NCBI GenBank assembly: GCA_019414205.1
Contig: DXML01000016.1
Span: 1 to 64,000 of the forward strand
From: Collinsella sp.
Lineage (GTDB): Bacteria; Actinomycetota; Coriobacteriia; Coriobacteriales; Coriobacteriaceae
Direction of reading: 5' to 3'
DNA: 64,000 bases
Shown: in pieces, positions 1 through 8,360 of the stretch
Numbering within the stretch: position 1 is the first letter of the stretch
Layout: every line of letters starts with the position of its first letter
The notes under the pieces: model-generated
What the model was told of the DNA's origin: nothing
The model's database searches: none
Seen by the model: the letters and a program-made list of their open reading frames with translations, nothing else
Translations under genes and position numbers: made by a program

Positions 1-50
1 GCAATTAGTAAAGATGACTGGGCATGATGTCAATTCTGGTCTAACAGAGC

Positions 51-80
51 CAAAAAGAAAGGCCTCCATCGCTGGAGGCC
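51..80 (-). terminator. Intrinsic terminator of tRNA-Val
   Basis: An 8-bp perfect stem (GGCCTCCA / TGGAGGCC, loop TCGC) lies at 61-80. On the minus strand it is followed by a T-rich run (TTTCTTTTT, complement of 52-60). It sits 11 bases beyond the CCA end of the minus-strand tRNA, so it most likely ends that transcript. Confidence 0.8.
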
Positions 81-91
81 TAACAATTCAG

Positions 92-167
92 TGGTGGGCG
101 ATGAGGGATTCGAACCCCCAGCCTTGTGCGTGTAAAGCACCTGCGCTAACCGTTGCGCCAATCGCCC
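92..167 (-). tRNA. tRNA-Val (anticodon TAC)
   Basis: Reading the minus strand, a 7-bp acceptor (GGGCGAT / ATCGCCC) closes a cloverleaf with anticodon loop TTTACAC, giving anticodon TAC (valine). The T arm carries GGTTCGAATCC, the discriminator is A and CCA is encoded. Length is 76 nt. A TATACT hexamer at 178-183 (minus strand) is a plausible -10 box. Confidence 0.95.
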
Positions 168-297
168 GTGCGGAGAGAGTATAGCAAAACAATCGCCTCA
201 TTCATCTCATATCCATTAAAGGTAACCGTCGCGTGTCACAGCGGAGCTGATTCAGTTGAGATTGCCTGAACATTCCGCCCCTCTTTACGCCCTCGGG

Positions 298-303
298 TAT
301 ACT
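298..303 (+). promoter_or_regulatory. Possible -10 box of asnB
   Basis: TATACT occurs 51 bases before the asnB start codon, but no convincing -35 hexamer lies 16-18 bases upstream. The 168-354 gap otherwise holds no gene. Confidence 0.35.
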
Positions 304-354
304 CAAAAGCTACTGATTCGATTTGATGCCCAGCAACAGCAGAGGGGATAGTAT

Positions 355-2235
355 ATGTGCGGTTTTGTCGGTTTTGTCGGTGGGACGGATAACCAATCCG
401 AGGTGCTCACCAAGATGATGGACCGCATCGTCCATCGTGGTCCCGACATGGGCGGCCAGTTTATCGACGGCCGCGTTGCCCTCGGCTTCCGCCGCTTGTC
501 GATCCTCGACCTGACCGAGGCCGGCGCTCAGCCCATGGCCAATGAGGACGGTAGCGTCGTCATTGTCTTCAACGGCGAGATCTACAACTTCCAAGAACTC
601 CGTTCCGAGCTCGAGGCCAAGGGCTACCAGTTCCACTGCGGCGCCGACACCGAGAGTCTCCTGCACGGCTATGAGGAGTGGGGCGAGGCAGTACTCGATC
701 GCTTGCGCGGTATGTACGCCTTCGTCATCTGGGACAAGAAGAAGAACAAGCTTTTTGGCGCCCGCGATATCTTTGGCATCAAGCCGCTCTACTACTATCC
801 CATGGCCGATGCGGGCGACGGCGCTCCGGGCGTGCTCTTTGGTTCCGAGATCAAGAGCTTCCTGGACTACCCGCACTTCCACAAGGCGGTCAACAAAAAG
901 GCCCTGCGTCCGTACATGACGCTGCAGTATTCGGCGACTGAGGAGACCTTCTTCGAGGGTGTCTACAAGCTGCCGCCGGCGCACTACTTTACCGTCGATA
1001 TTCCGACCGGCAAGATGAACATCGAGCGCTACTGGGATTGCGATTACTCTGCCGTCGAGAAGCCGTTCGAGGAGTACGTCGACGAGCTGGACGAGGTCGT
1101 GCACGAGAGCGTCGAGGCCCATCGCATCGCCGACGTCAAGGTCGCGTCGTTCCTCTCCGGCGGCGTCGACTCCAGCTACATCGCCGCTTGCCTCATGCCC
1201 GACAAGACCTTCTCGGTGGGCTTCGATTACAAGAATTTCAACGAGACTAACTACGCCAAGGAGCTTTCCGATAAGCTCGGCGTCGAAAACGTTCGCAAGA
1301 TGATTACCGCCGACGAGTTCTTCGGTGCGCTCGAGGACATCCAGTATCACATGGACGAGCCGCAGTCCAACCTGTCTTCCGTGCCGCTGTGGTTCTTGGC
1401 CGAGATGGCCCGCAAGGACGTCACCGTCGTGCTTTCGGGCGAAGGCGCCGACGAGCTCTTTGGCGGCTACGCCTACTACGAGGACACGGTCCCAGTCCGC
1501 AAGTACAAAAAGATGGTGCCGCTGCCCATCCGTCGCGCGCTCGGTAACCTGGCGTTGCATATGCCGTACTTCAAGGGACATAACTTCCTGGTCAAGGGTG
1601 CCGAGATCCCCGAGAAGTCGTTCCTGGGACAGGCTCTGGTATGGCCGGAGCGCGAGGTCGACGGCGTGCTCAAGCCCGAGTACAACACCGGCGATGGCGC
1701 CTTCGAGCTTGCCGCTCCCATCTATGCGCGCGTGAAGGGTCAGCCCGAGCTGGTCAAGAAGCAGTACCTGGACATGAACATGTGGCTCCCGGGCGACATT
1801 CTGCTCAAGGCCGACAAGATGTGCATGGCGCACTCGCTGGAGCTGCGCGTGCCCTTCCTGGACCGCAAAGTCATGGAGTTCGCCGAGCACATTCCCGACC
1901 GCTACCGCATCAACGAGAACGGCAACAAACAAGTACTCCGCCACGCTGCCAACAAGTCGCTGCCCGATGAGTGGGCCACCCGTCCCAAGGTGGGCTTCCC
2001 GGTGCCCATTGTCTACTGGCTGCGCGAGCAAAAGTGGTACGACTATGTCAAGGAGTACTTCACCGCGCCGTGGGCAAGCGAGTTCTTCGATACCGACGAG
2101 CTCATGCACCTGCTCGATCTGCACTTTGCGGGCAAGGGCGATTTCCAGCGCAAGATCTATACGCCGCTCGTGTTCCTAGTGTGGTACAAGCGCTTCTTTA
2201 TCGACGAGGACCAGCCCGCTGTTCAGGCTGCCTAG
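355..2235 (+). CDS. asnB: Asparagine synthetase B (glutamine-hydrolysing)
   Basis: Makes asparagine from aspartate, ATP and glutamine-derived ammonia in the cytosol. The protein (626 aa) begins MCGFVGF, so Cys2 becomes the N-terminal nucleophile of the class II glutaminase domain (about residues 2-200). The synthetase domain carries the ATP-pyrophosphatase P-loop SGGVDSS at 268-274 and the downstream SGEGADELFGGY motif. Length fits the AsnB family, which runs from about 550 to 640 aa. The start is fixed by the need for Cys2 and by AGAGGGG seven bases upstream. It is monocistronic, with its own terminator directly downstream. A minus-strand asnS (41781-43184) supplies Asn-tRNA directly, so this enzyme mainly serves asparagine supply. 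Confidence 0.95.
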   Translation: MCGFVGFVGGTDNQSEVLTKMMDRIVHRGPDMGGQFIDGRVALGFRRLSILDLTEAGAQPMANEDGSVVIVFNGEIYNFQELRSELEAKGYQFHCGADTESLLHGYEEWGEAVLDRLRGMYAFVIWDKKKNKLFGARDIFGIKPLYYYPMADAGDGAPGVLFGSEIKSFLDYPHFHKAVNKKALRPYMTLQYSATEETFFEGVYKLPPAHYFTVDIPTGKMNIERYWDCDYSAVEKPFEEYVDELDEVVHESVEAHRIADVKVASFLSGGVDSSYIAACLMPDKTFSVGFDYKNFNETNYAKELSDKLGVENVRKMITADEFFGALEDIQYHMDEPQSNLSSVPLWFLAEMARKDVTVVLSGEGADELFGGYAYYEDTVPVRKYKKMVPLPIRRALGNLALHMPYFKGHNFLVKGAEIPEKSFLGQALVWPEREVDGVLKPEYNTGDGAFELAAPIYARVKGQPELVKKQYLDMNMWLPGDILLKADKMCMAHSLELRVPFLDRKVMEFAEHIPDRYRINENGNKQVLRHAANKSLPDEWATRPKVGFPVPIVYWLREQKWYDYVKEYFTAPWASEFFDTDELMHLLDLHFAGKGDFQRKIYTPLVFLVWYKRFFIDEDQPAVQAA

Positions 2236-2261
2236 CCTCGGCTTACGAACGCCTGCGCGTA

Positions 2262-2286
2262 ACGGCTCCTCCGGGAGCCGTTTTTG
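2262..2286 (+). terminator. Intrinsic terminator of asnB
   Basis: Stem ACGGCTCC / GGAGCCGT with a four-base loop, followed by TTTTTG, 27 bases after the asnB stop codon. Confidence 0.85.
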
Positions 2287-2347
2287 CGTGGGTGCGTTTC
2301 AGTTACTATAAAAACCGTCCCTGCCAAATGGCTGAGAAAGGTGAAAG

Positions 2348-3910
2348 ATGCACCATTCGGATTCCGCGACCGTGACCACGGTCGATACGCTTGCCAAGCT
2401 TCTCGATGTGTGCGGCGAACTGCGTGCTTCGGAGCAGGTTGACGAGCGTGCCGTGACCGGCTGCTCGTTTGATTCGCGCGCGGTTTCGGCAGGTGATGTG
2501 TTCTTTTGCAAGGGCGCTGCCTTTAAGCCCGCGTTTTTGAGCATGGCGCTCGATGCGGGCGCCGTCGCATTTGTGTGCGAAGAGTCGCTGGTCGAGTCTC
2601 TGGAGCCGCTGGCGCAGGAGAGCGGTGCTGCGATGCTGGTTGTTGATAGCGTTCGCACGGCCATGGCCCTGTTGCCGCCGGAGGTCTACGACCGTCCCGA
2701 CCACGACGTCAAGATCGTGGGCATCACCGGTACCAAGGGAAAGACCACGGCCGCTTTTATGCTCCAGTCGATTATCAAAGCGGCGGGCGAGTCCTGCGGC
2801 ATGATCGGCTCGGTGAGTACCGACGATGGCATCGAGTGCTACGAGAGCACCAATACTACGCCCGAGGCCCCCGAGGTCTGGCGCCATATCGCCAACTGCC
2901 GTGAGTCCGGTCGCCAGTCCATGGTCATGGAGGTCTCGAGCCAGGCGCTCAAGTACCAACGCGTCGAGAATCTGCCGTTTGACGTGGCGTGCTTCCTCAA
3001 CATCGGGCGTGACCACATCTCGCCGATCGAACACCCCACGTTTGAGGATTATTTTGAGAGCAAACTCAGGATCTTTGACCAGGCAAAGACCGCCGTGGTG
3101 AATCTGGGCACCGAAGAGGTTGACCGTGTGCTGGAGGCAGCGTCGACCGCCGAGCGCTTGGTGACCGTTGGCGTCGAGCATCCCGAGGCAAGCCTGTGGG
3201 CAAGCGATGTCCGCGTGGTCGGCTTTAACATCGAGTTTAACCTGCATGGCCTGTGTGCCGACGAGTCCGAGGCGGGGGAGAAGGTCCTGCTGGGCATCGC
3301 GGGCGACTTTAACGTGGAAAACGCGCTGGTCGCTATCGCCGCTGCGCACGAGATCGGCATCGGTATCGAGGCTATCAAGAAGGGCCTCTCCAAACTGCGT
3401 GTGCCGGGACGTATGGAGGTCGTGGAGTCGAAGGACGGCCGCGTGATCTGCGTCGTTGACTACGCTCACAACCAGCTTTCGTTCCGGTCGCTTTTCTCGT
3501 CGGTCAAGCGCGCGTTTCCCACTAGTCCAGTCGTTGCAGTGTTTGGCGCTGCCGGCGGCAAGGCGCAGGAGCGCCGCGAGCAGCTTCCGCGCGAGGCCGC
3601 ACCATATTCCGACCTGATGATCTTTACCAACGAGGACCCGGCTCACGAGGATCCCATGAAGGTCTGTCGCGAGCTTGCCAAACATGTTCCCGACGATACG
3701 CCGAACAAGATCATCCTCGATCGCGAGGCTGCCGTGCATGCGGCGTTCAAGGCGGCGCGCGAGGAGTACGTCAACCCCGATGCTCCCACCATTGTCTTGC
3801 TGCTGGCAAAGGGTGACGAGGAGCTCATGCACGTGGGCGACGAGTTCGTGCCCATCGAGAGCGACCTTTCGCTGGCCAATCGCCTGATCGATGTTACCCA
3901 GTTTGACTAA
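2348..3910 (+). CDS. murE: UDP-MurNAc-dipeptide: diamino acid ligase (MurE-type)
   Basis: Adds the third, diamino acid residue to UDP-MurNAc-L-Ala-D-Glu in the cytosolic phase of peptidoglycan synthesis. The 520-aa protein has the Mur-ligase order: N-terminal UMP-binding domain, central ATPase with the P-loop GTKGKTT at 128-134 and MEVSSQAL, and a C-terminal ligase domain. At the position where meso-diaminopimelate enzymes carry DNPR, this one reads NEDPAHEDP (428-436), without the arginine that contacts the DAP carboxylate. That argues for lysine, ornithine or another diamine; the true substrate cannot be read from sequence. Start chosen for GAAAGG nine bases upstream; a TATAAA -10-like box lies at about 2307-2312. 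It stands alone, not in a dcw cluster. Confidence 0.88.
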   Translation: MHHSDSATVTTVDTLAKLLDVCGELRASEQVDERAVTGCSFDSRAVSAGDVFFCKGAAFKPAFLSMALDAGAVAFVCEESLVESLEPLAQESGAAMLVVDSVRTAMALLPPEVYDRPDHDVKIVGITGTKGKTTAAFMLQSIIKAAGESCGMIGSVSTDDGIECYESTNTTPEAPEVWRHIANCRESGRQSMVMEVSSQALKYQRVENLPFDVACFLNIGRDHISPIEHPTFEDYFESKLRIFDQAKTAVVNLGTEEVDRVLEAASTAERLVTVGVEHPEASLWASDVRVVGFNIEFNLHGLCADESEAGEKVLLGIAGDFNVENALVAIAAAHEIGIGIEAIKKGLSKLRVPGRMEVVESKDGRVICVVDYAHNQLSFRSLFSSVKRAFPTSPVVAVFGAAGGKAQERREQLPREAAPYSDLMIFTNEDPAHEDPMKVCRELAKHVPDDTPNKIILDREAAVHAAFKAAREEYVNPDAPTIVLLLAKGDEELMHVGDEFVPIESDLSLANRLIDVTQFD

Positions 3911-4017
3911 TGAACCATGATGGCGAAGGCGCCCTGAGTGCGCTGTCGCCATAAACGTGTTCCCTCAATCAAAACATGCCGTCCAAGCCCAAACCCTTCT
4001 ACGTAAACGGAGTAACC

Positions 4018-4929
4018 ATGTCCCACAACACCCTGCCGACCGTCGCCGAGCTTTCGGGCGAGATGCGCGAGCGCTTGGCCAAGGTTAAGTACGTCTTTAC
4101 CGACCTGGATGCTACGATGCTCGCACCCGGCTCGTGCGTGCTGCGCGACAACGACGGCAACCCCTCGACCAAGCTCGTCGAGGCTGTCGTGGCACTTGCC
4201 CGCGCCGGCATCCAAGTGGTTCCCACCTCGGGCCGCAACCGCACCATGATCCACGAGGATGCACGCGTGCTCGGCCTCAACTCCTACATTGGTGAGATGG
4301 GTGGCCTGGTCATGTACGATCTCAAGGCCAACGATTGGGAGTATCTGACCGGCGATATGCCCTACGACCCATCTTGCGGTCTCACGCCGCACCAGGTGAT
4401 CGAGCAGACCGGCGTGTGCGAGAAGATCCTCGCCCGCTGGCCGCACAAGATCGAGTATCACAACGACATGTCGACCGGCTACAAGTACCGCGAGGTTACC
4501 GTCGGCATGCGCGGCGACATCCCCGATGACGAGGCGCAGGCCATCCTCGACGAGGCCGGCTGCGGCCTGGTGTGGGCCTGTAACGGTCACCTGACGCATC
4601 TGTCCAAGCCGACGACGCTCGAGCTCGATCGCGTCGAGGACGGTCGCGCGTTCAACATCAATCCCGCCGGCCTCAACAAGGGCGTCGCCATTGCGCGCTT
4701 CTGCGAGCACCTGGGGATCGAGCGCGAGGAGACGCTCGCGCTTGGCGACTCCGAGTCCGACTTCTATATGGCCGATCACGTGGGCACGTTCTGCCTGGTC
4801 GAGAATGGCCTGACGAGCGCCGGCGCGCCCGAGTTCCTGGCTGCTTGCGAGAACGCTTTCGTTACGCGCGGCAAAATTGTCGACGGTTGGGCGGCGACGG
4901 CAGAGCTGCTGGTCGCGGCGCGTTCGTAG
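4018..4929 (+). CDS. HAD-superfamily phosphatase
   Basis: Small-molecule phosphatase of the haloacid dehalogenase superfamily, probably Cof-like or phosphoglycolate/sugar-phosphate type. With start at 4018 (303 aa, GGAG six bases upstream) motif I is D29-L-D31-A-T33 in FTDLDATML, and motif III/IV is LGDSESD at 242-248. The cap domain lies between them, giving the C2-cap arrangement. The open frame extends upstream to 3976, but that ATG has no ribosome site. Substrate unknown. The stop is followed at once by a small GC hairpin (4930-4944, TGCGGC-gtc-GCCGCA). It sits between two cell-wall precursor genes, murE and murI, which may or may not mean a shared role. Confidence 0.75.
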   Translation: MSHNTLPTVAELSGEMRERLAKVKYVFTDLDATMLAPGSCVLRDNDGNPSTKLVEAVVALARAGIQVVPTSGRNRTMIHEDARVLGLNSYIGEMGGLVMYDLKANDWEYLTGDMPYDPSCGLTPHQVIEQTGVCEKILARWPHKIEYHNDMSTGYKYREVTVGMRGDIPDDEAQAILDEAGCGLVWACNGHLTHLSKPTTLELDRVEDGRAFNINPAGLNKGVAIARFCEHLGIEREETLALGDSESDFYMADHVGTFCLVENGLTSAGAPEFLAACENAFVTRGKIVDGWAATAELLVAARS

Positions 4930-4980
4930 TGCGGCGTCGCCGCACTTGCACATGTCTTTTCGAGAGAGACTGGTGAGGTA

Positions 4981-5865
4981 ATGTCCGATATCGAGAATCC
5001 GACAGGCGACACGCGCCCGATTGGCGTGTTCGATTCTGGTTTGGGCGGTCTGACGGTTGCGCGCGCCATCGCGACGGTGCTGCCGCACGAGTCCGTCTAC
5101 TACTTCGGCGACACCAAACGCTGCCCCTACGGCACGCGCACCGAGGATGAGGTGCGCTCGTTTGCGTTGCAGGCGGGCCGTTGGCTGTCGAAGCACGACG
5201 TCAAGATTATGGTCATCGCCTGCAACACGGCGACAGCTGCGGCCTTGCGTCTGGCCCAGCAGGTGCTCGACGTTCCCGTGATCGGCGTGATCGCGCCGGG
5301 TGCCCGTGCGGCAATCAACAGCACCCGTTCGCGTCGCGTGGGCGTGCTCGCCACCAACCTCACCATTCGCTCGGGCGCCTACACGCGCGCCATTCAGGAT
5401 CTAGATGCCGGCGTCGATGTATACGGCTGTCCTGCCTCGAGCTTTGTCGAGGTTGTCGAACATGAGCTCGCCTCGGGTGCACATCTGCAGGAACAGTGGC
5501 TCGAGAACGAGGACATCTTCGATACGCCTGCCGTGCGTGCGCTGGTGGGTGCCACGGTTGAGCCGCTGCGCGACCACGGTATCGATACCGTGGTGCTCGG
5601 CTGTACGCATTTTCCGCTGTTGGTGGGGCCTATCCGCCATGCGCTGGGGCCTGGGGTGCGCGTCGTGAGTTCCGCCGAGGAGACCACGCGCGAACTGACC
5701 GATATCCTCACGCGCCGCGAGCAGCTGGCGGGCGACGCCGCCGAGCCGCAGCATCGTTTTGCCACGACGGCCGATAACATTGCCGAGTTTGCGGTGGCGG
5801 GTAGCTTTATCTTTGGCCAGCCGCTCAAGAGCATCGAACATATTGATATCGACGAACTGAAATAG
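4981..5865 (+). CDS. murI: Glutamate racemase
   Basis: Interconverts L- and D-glutamate and so supplies D-Glu for the peptidoglycan stem. The 294-aa protein shows the cofactor-independent racemase signature: FDSGLGGL with D18/S19, catalytic Cys81 in ACNTATA and second catalytic Cys208 in GCTHFPLL. Length is typical (250-290 aa). The start follows GAGAGAGACTGGTGAGGTA, a purine-rich ribosome site. Together with murE it forms a small cell-wall cluster upstream of rph. Confidence 0.95.
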   Translation: MSDIENPTGDTRPIGVFDSGLGGLTVARAIATVLPHESVYYFGDTKRCPYGTRTEDEVRSFALQAGRWLSKHDVKIMVIACNTATAAALRLAQQVLDVPVIGVIAPGARAAINSTRSRRVGVLATNLTIRSGAYTRAIQDLDAGVDVYGCPASSFVEVVEHELASGAHLQEQWLENEDIFDTPAVRALVGATVEPLRDHGIDTVVLGCTHFPLLVGPIRHALGPGVRVVSSAEETTRELTDILTRREQLAGDAAEPQHRFATTADNIAEFAVAGSFIFGQPLKSIEHIDIDELK

Positions 5866-5920
5866 ATGTAGGGTTACCGTCCAAAGACTTGCCCTCTTCT
5901 TCTGCCGAAAGGATATTTCT

Positions 5921-6646
5921 ATGGAGTACATGCAGGTCAACCGCGCCAACGGCCGTGCCGCCAATGAACTGCGCCCCGTCAAGCTCACCCGTGGTGTTAT
6001 GAAACATGCCCACGGCTCGTGCCTGGCTGAGTTCGGCGACACGCGCGTGCTGTGTGCCGCCACAATTGAGGAGGGCGTGCCGGGCTGGCGCGAGGGCGCC
6101 AAGGCCGGTTGGGTAACCGCAGAGTATGCCATGCTGCCGGCATCGACCGGTAAGCGTTGCAAGCGCGAGTATACCAAGCGTAAGGGCCGCTCCATGGAGA
6201 TCGAACGTCTCATCGGCCGCAGCCTGCGTACCGTCGTCAACATGAAGGCGCTCGGCGAGTACACCGTCACCGTCGACTGCGATGTGATCCAGGCGGATGG
6301 CGGCACGCGTACGGCGAGCATTACCGGTGCCTGGGTGGCGCTGCATGATGCTCTTGCTATGTGGGTCGAGGCCGGTAAGATCGAGCGCATTCCGCTCACG
6401 GGTCAGGTTGCCGCCATCTCTATGGGCGTTGTCGACGGCAACACCATGCTCGACCTCGATTATTCCGAGGACAGCCACGCCGAGGTCGACATGAATCTCG
6501 TCGCTACCGACACCGGCGAGATGATTGAGCTCCAAGGCACCGGCGAGCAGGCGCCCTTCGACCGCAAGCGTCTCAACGTCCTGCTCGACCTGGGCGACAA
6601 GGGCATCGCCGAGCTCATCGAGCTTCAGCGCCAAGCCCTCGCCTAA
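5921..6646 (+). CDS. rph: Ribonuclease PH
   Basis: Phosphate-dependent 3'-5' exoribonuclease that trims tRNA 3' ends; forms a hexameric ring. The 241-aa protein matches the family throughout, including RPVKLTRGVMKHAHGS near the N terminus, the GTRTASITGA phosphate-site region and the C-terminal KGIAELIELQ. AAAGGA lies seven bases before the ATG. The rph-rdgB order is common in Gram-positive bacteria. The TAA stop is the first three bases of a palindromic repeat (6644-6679). Confidence 0.95.
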   Translation: MEYMQVNRANGRAANELRPVKLTRGVMKHAHGSCLAEFGDTRVLCAATIEEGVPGWREGAKAGWVTAEYAMLPASTGKRCKREYTKRKGRSMEIERLIGRSLRTVVNMKALGEYTVTVDCDVIQADGGTRTASITGAWVALHDALAMWVEAGKIERIPLTGQVAAISMGVVDGNTMLDLDYSEDSHAEVDMNLVATDTGEMIELQGTGEQAPFDRKRLNVLLDLGDKGIAELIELQRQALA

Positions 6647-6679
6647 CCTGCCAAAAAGGGATGTTAATTTTGGTAGGTT
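6644..6679. repeat. Palindromic repeat, family A (copy 1), overlapping the rph stop
   Basis: Arms AACCTGCCAAAA (6645-6656) and TTTTGGTAGGTT (6668-6679) pair over 12 bp with one G.U. The rph TAA stop (6644-6646) is part of the element. The same arm sequence recurs at 37638-37691, 31 kb away, also at a stop codon. Confidence 0.7.
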
Positions 6680-6786
6680 TTATCTGGGAAAACGTCGAAG
6701 TATAAGGTTTCTGTCGCCAGGGAGGAGAGAGGGCTCGAGGCCAGTTTCCCTTGGGCGGCATTGCTATAGAGACAAGGAGGCCAGTC

Positions 6787-7428
6787 ATGGCACTAGAGAA
6801 GATCGATATCGACACCCTCGACCCGGCGGCGACCATCGTCGTGGCAACGGGCAATGCCCATAAGCTCACCGAGATCGAGGCCATTTTGGGCAAGGTCATG
6901 CCCGAGGTTCGCTTTGTGGCGTTGGGCCAGCTGGGTGATTTTGAGGACCCCGAGGAAAACGGCACGACGTTTTTGGAGAACGCCATCATCAAGGCGCAGG
7001 CCGCGGTAGAGGAGACGGGGCTTATGGCCATCGCCGACGATTCGGGCCTGGTCGTTGATGCCCTGGACGGTGAGCCGGGCGTGTACAGCGCACGCTATGC
7101 GGGCGTGCACGGCGACGATGCCGCCAACAACGCCAAGCTCCTCGTGAATCTGGAGGGCGTGGCCGACGAGGACCGCACCGCGCGTTTTATGAGCGTCGTC
7201 GCGCTTATCGACACGGACGGCCTGGTCACTTATGGCGAGGGCGCCTGTGAGGGCGTCATTGCGCACGAGGGCCGCGGCGATTACGGCTTTGGCTATGATC
7301 CGCTGTTCCTGCCGGTCGACACGCCGGGCAAGACTATGGCCGAGCTTACGACGGACGAGAAGAACGCCATCAGCCATCGATTCCATGCGCTCGAGCATCT
7401 GTCCGCCAAACTGACGGGCGAGGAGTAA
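6787..7428 (+). CDS. rdgB: XTP/dITP diphosphatase (RdgB/HAM1)
   Basis: House-cleaning pyrophosphatase that removes dITP, XTP and ITP from the nucleotide pool. The start is the ATG at 6787 behind AAGGAGG, giving 213 aa; the frame is open further upstream without a ribosome site. Family marks are ATGNAHKLTEIEAIL (substrate/Mg site), FLENAIIKAQ, the ADDSGLVVDALDGEPG loop and the C-terminal SHR in ISHRFHA. It overlaps nothing and is followed after three bases by dtd, so the two are probably co-transcribed. Confidence 0.93.
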   Translation: MALEKIDIDTLDPAATIVVATGNAHKLTEIEAILGKVMPEVRFVALGQLGDFEDPEENGTTFLENAIIKAQAAVEETGLMAIADDSGLVVDALDGEPGVYSARYAGVHGDDAANNAKLLVNLEGVADEDRTARFMSVVALIDTDGLVTYGEGACEGVIAHEGRGDYGFGYDPLFLPVDTPGKTMAELTTDEKNAISHRFHALEHLSAKLTGEE

Positions 7429-7431
7429 GCC

Positions 7432-7878
7432 GTGCGTGCGGTGGTGCAGCGCGTACTCAACGCCGGCGTGACGGTCGACGGCGAGTGCGTGGGTAAAATT
7501 GGGCGCGGCTATCTGGTGCTGCTGGGCGTGGGCCACGGCGACACGCGCGCCGAGGCCGATAAACTGTGGGGCAAGCTCCGGGGCTTGCGCATTAACGAGG
7601 ACGAGAACGGCAAGACCAACCTGGCACTTGCCGATGTCGACGGCGAGGTTCTCGTAGTGTCGCAGTTCACGCTGTTCGCCGATTGCCGTCACGGCCGCCG
7701 CCCATCGTTTACGGATGCCGGCGCCCCCGATGTCGCCAACGAGCTCTACGAGTACTTCCTGACGCTCGTTCGCCAAGATGTCGAACACGTGGCGCACGGC
7801 ATCTTTGGCGCCGATATGAAAGTCGACTTGGTCAACGACGGCCCATTCACCATCGTCTTGGACACGGACAACCTTTAG
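7432..7878 (+). CDS. dtd: D-aminoacyl-tRNA deacylase
   Basis: Hydrolyses D-amino acids mischarged on tRNA (and Gly-tRNA-Ala), protecting translation. GTG start three bases after rdgB, preceded by GAGGAG inside the rdgB end. The 148-aa protein carries the two family motifs: [17 protein letters not shown], and NDGPFTIVL at the place of the cross-subunit GxP motif; in most DTDs that proline reads GPVT, so GPFT is a mild variant. A strong hairpin begins right after the TAG. Confidence 0.94.
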   Translation: MRAVVQRVLNAGVTVDGECVGKIGRGYLVLLGVGHGDTRAEADKLWGKLRGLRINEDENGKTNLALADVDGEVLVVSQFTLFADCRHGRRPSFTDAGAPDVANELYEYFLTLVRQDVEHVAHGIFGADMKVDLVNDGPFTIVLDTDNL

Positions 7879-7906
7879 GTTACGCGGTTTTACCAAACCG
7901 CGTAAC
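7879..7906. repeat. Perfect 12-bp hairpin with TACC loop after dtd
   Basis: GTTACGCGGTTT (7879-7890), loop TACC, AAACCGCGTAAC (7895-7906). It begins at the base after the dtd stop. No T-run follows, so it is not a classical terminator; a similar TACC-loop hairpin follows lysS (12397-12420). Confidence 0.6.
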
Positions 7907-7964
7907 AACTGGTCATGCGAGGTTGTCGTCTGGTACGTATTTGGGACGGGGTTTATTTAGCTAC

Positions 7965-7994
7965 TTGCGTATGGCGGCAGCAGGGTGCTATAGT
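7965..7994 (+). promoter_or_regulatory. Promoter of veg-ispE
   Basis: TTGCGT (7965-7970), 18-base spacer, TATAGT (7989-7994), about 70 bases before the veg start. Confidence 0.6.
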
Positions 7995-8061
7995 ATTAGA
8001 GTTTTGTCTATCTTAGGGGTATTATCCCCTTTTTGAATTGCACCTTCTGGAGGCCCTGTTC

Positions 8062-8358
8062 ATGGAAGAGATGGAAGTCAATCACGTCGACGACATCCAC
8101 GAGAAGCTGACCGATATGGTGGGCGATCGCGTTAAGGTGAAGGCCAACATGGGCCGCACCCGCGTCGTCGAGCGCATGGGCACCATCAAGAGCGTCCACC
8201 CCGCCGTCTTTATCGTCGAGGTTGACGAACGTCGCGGGCGCAAGTCGCGTCAGTCCTACCAGTATATCGATGTCCTCACCGGTCAGGTCGAGCTGTTCGA
8301 CCCCGAGAGCGGCGAGCATATCTTTACCCCGCTCGGCAATCAGCTCGAGGAGCACTAG
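8062..8358 (+). CDS. Veg family protein
   Basis: Small protein of the Veg family (DUF1021); in Bacillus subtilis Veg promotes biofilm matrix gene expression, mechanism not settled. The ATG at 8062 follows CTGGAGGCC, giving 98 aa; the usual length is about 85. Family marks are VGDRVKVKAN, the PAVFIVEVDE core and the YQYIDVLTGQVELFD end, an SH3-like fold. As in Bacilli, it sits immediately upstream of ispE (two bases between stop and GTG), so the pair is co-transcribed from the promoter at 7965. Confidence 0.85.
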   Translation: MEEMEVNHVDDIHEKLTDMVGDRVKVKANMGRTRVVERMGTIKSVHPAVFIVEVDERRGRKSRQSYQYIDVLTGQVELFDPESGEHIFTPLGNQLEEH

Positions 8359-8360
8359 CG

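Noticed and set aside
310..2124. 604-codon open frame on the minus strand opposite asnB
   Set aside because: It is the antisense of a clear asnB; long antisense frames are expected in GC-rich genes with strong codon bias. No ribosome site or recognisable domain.
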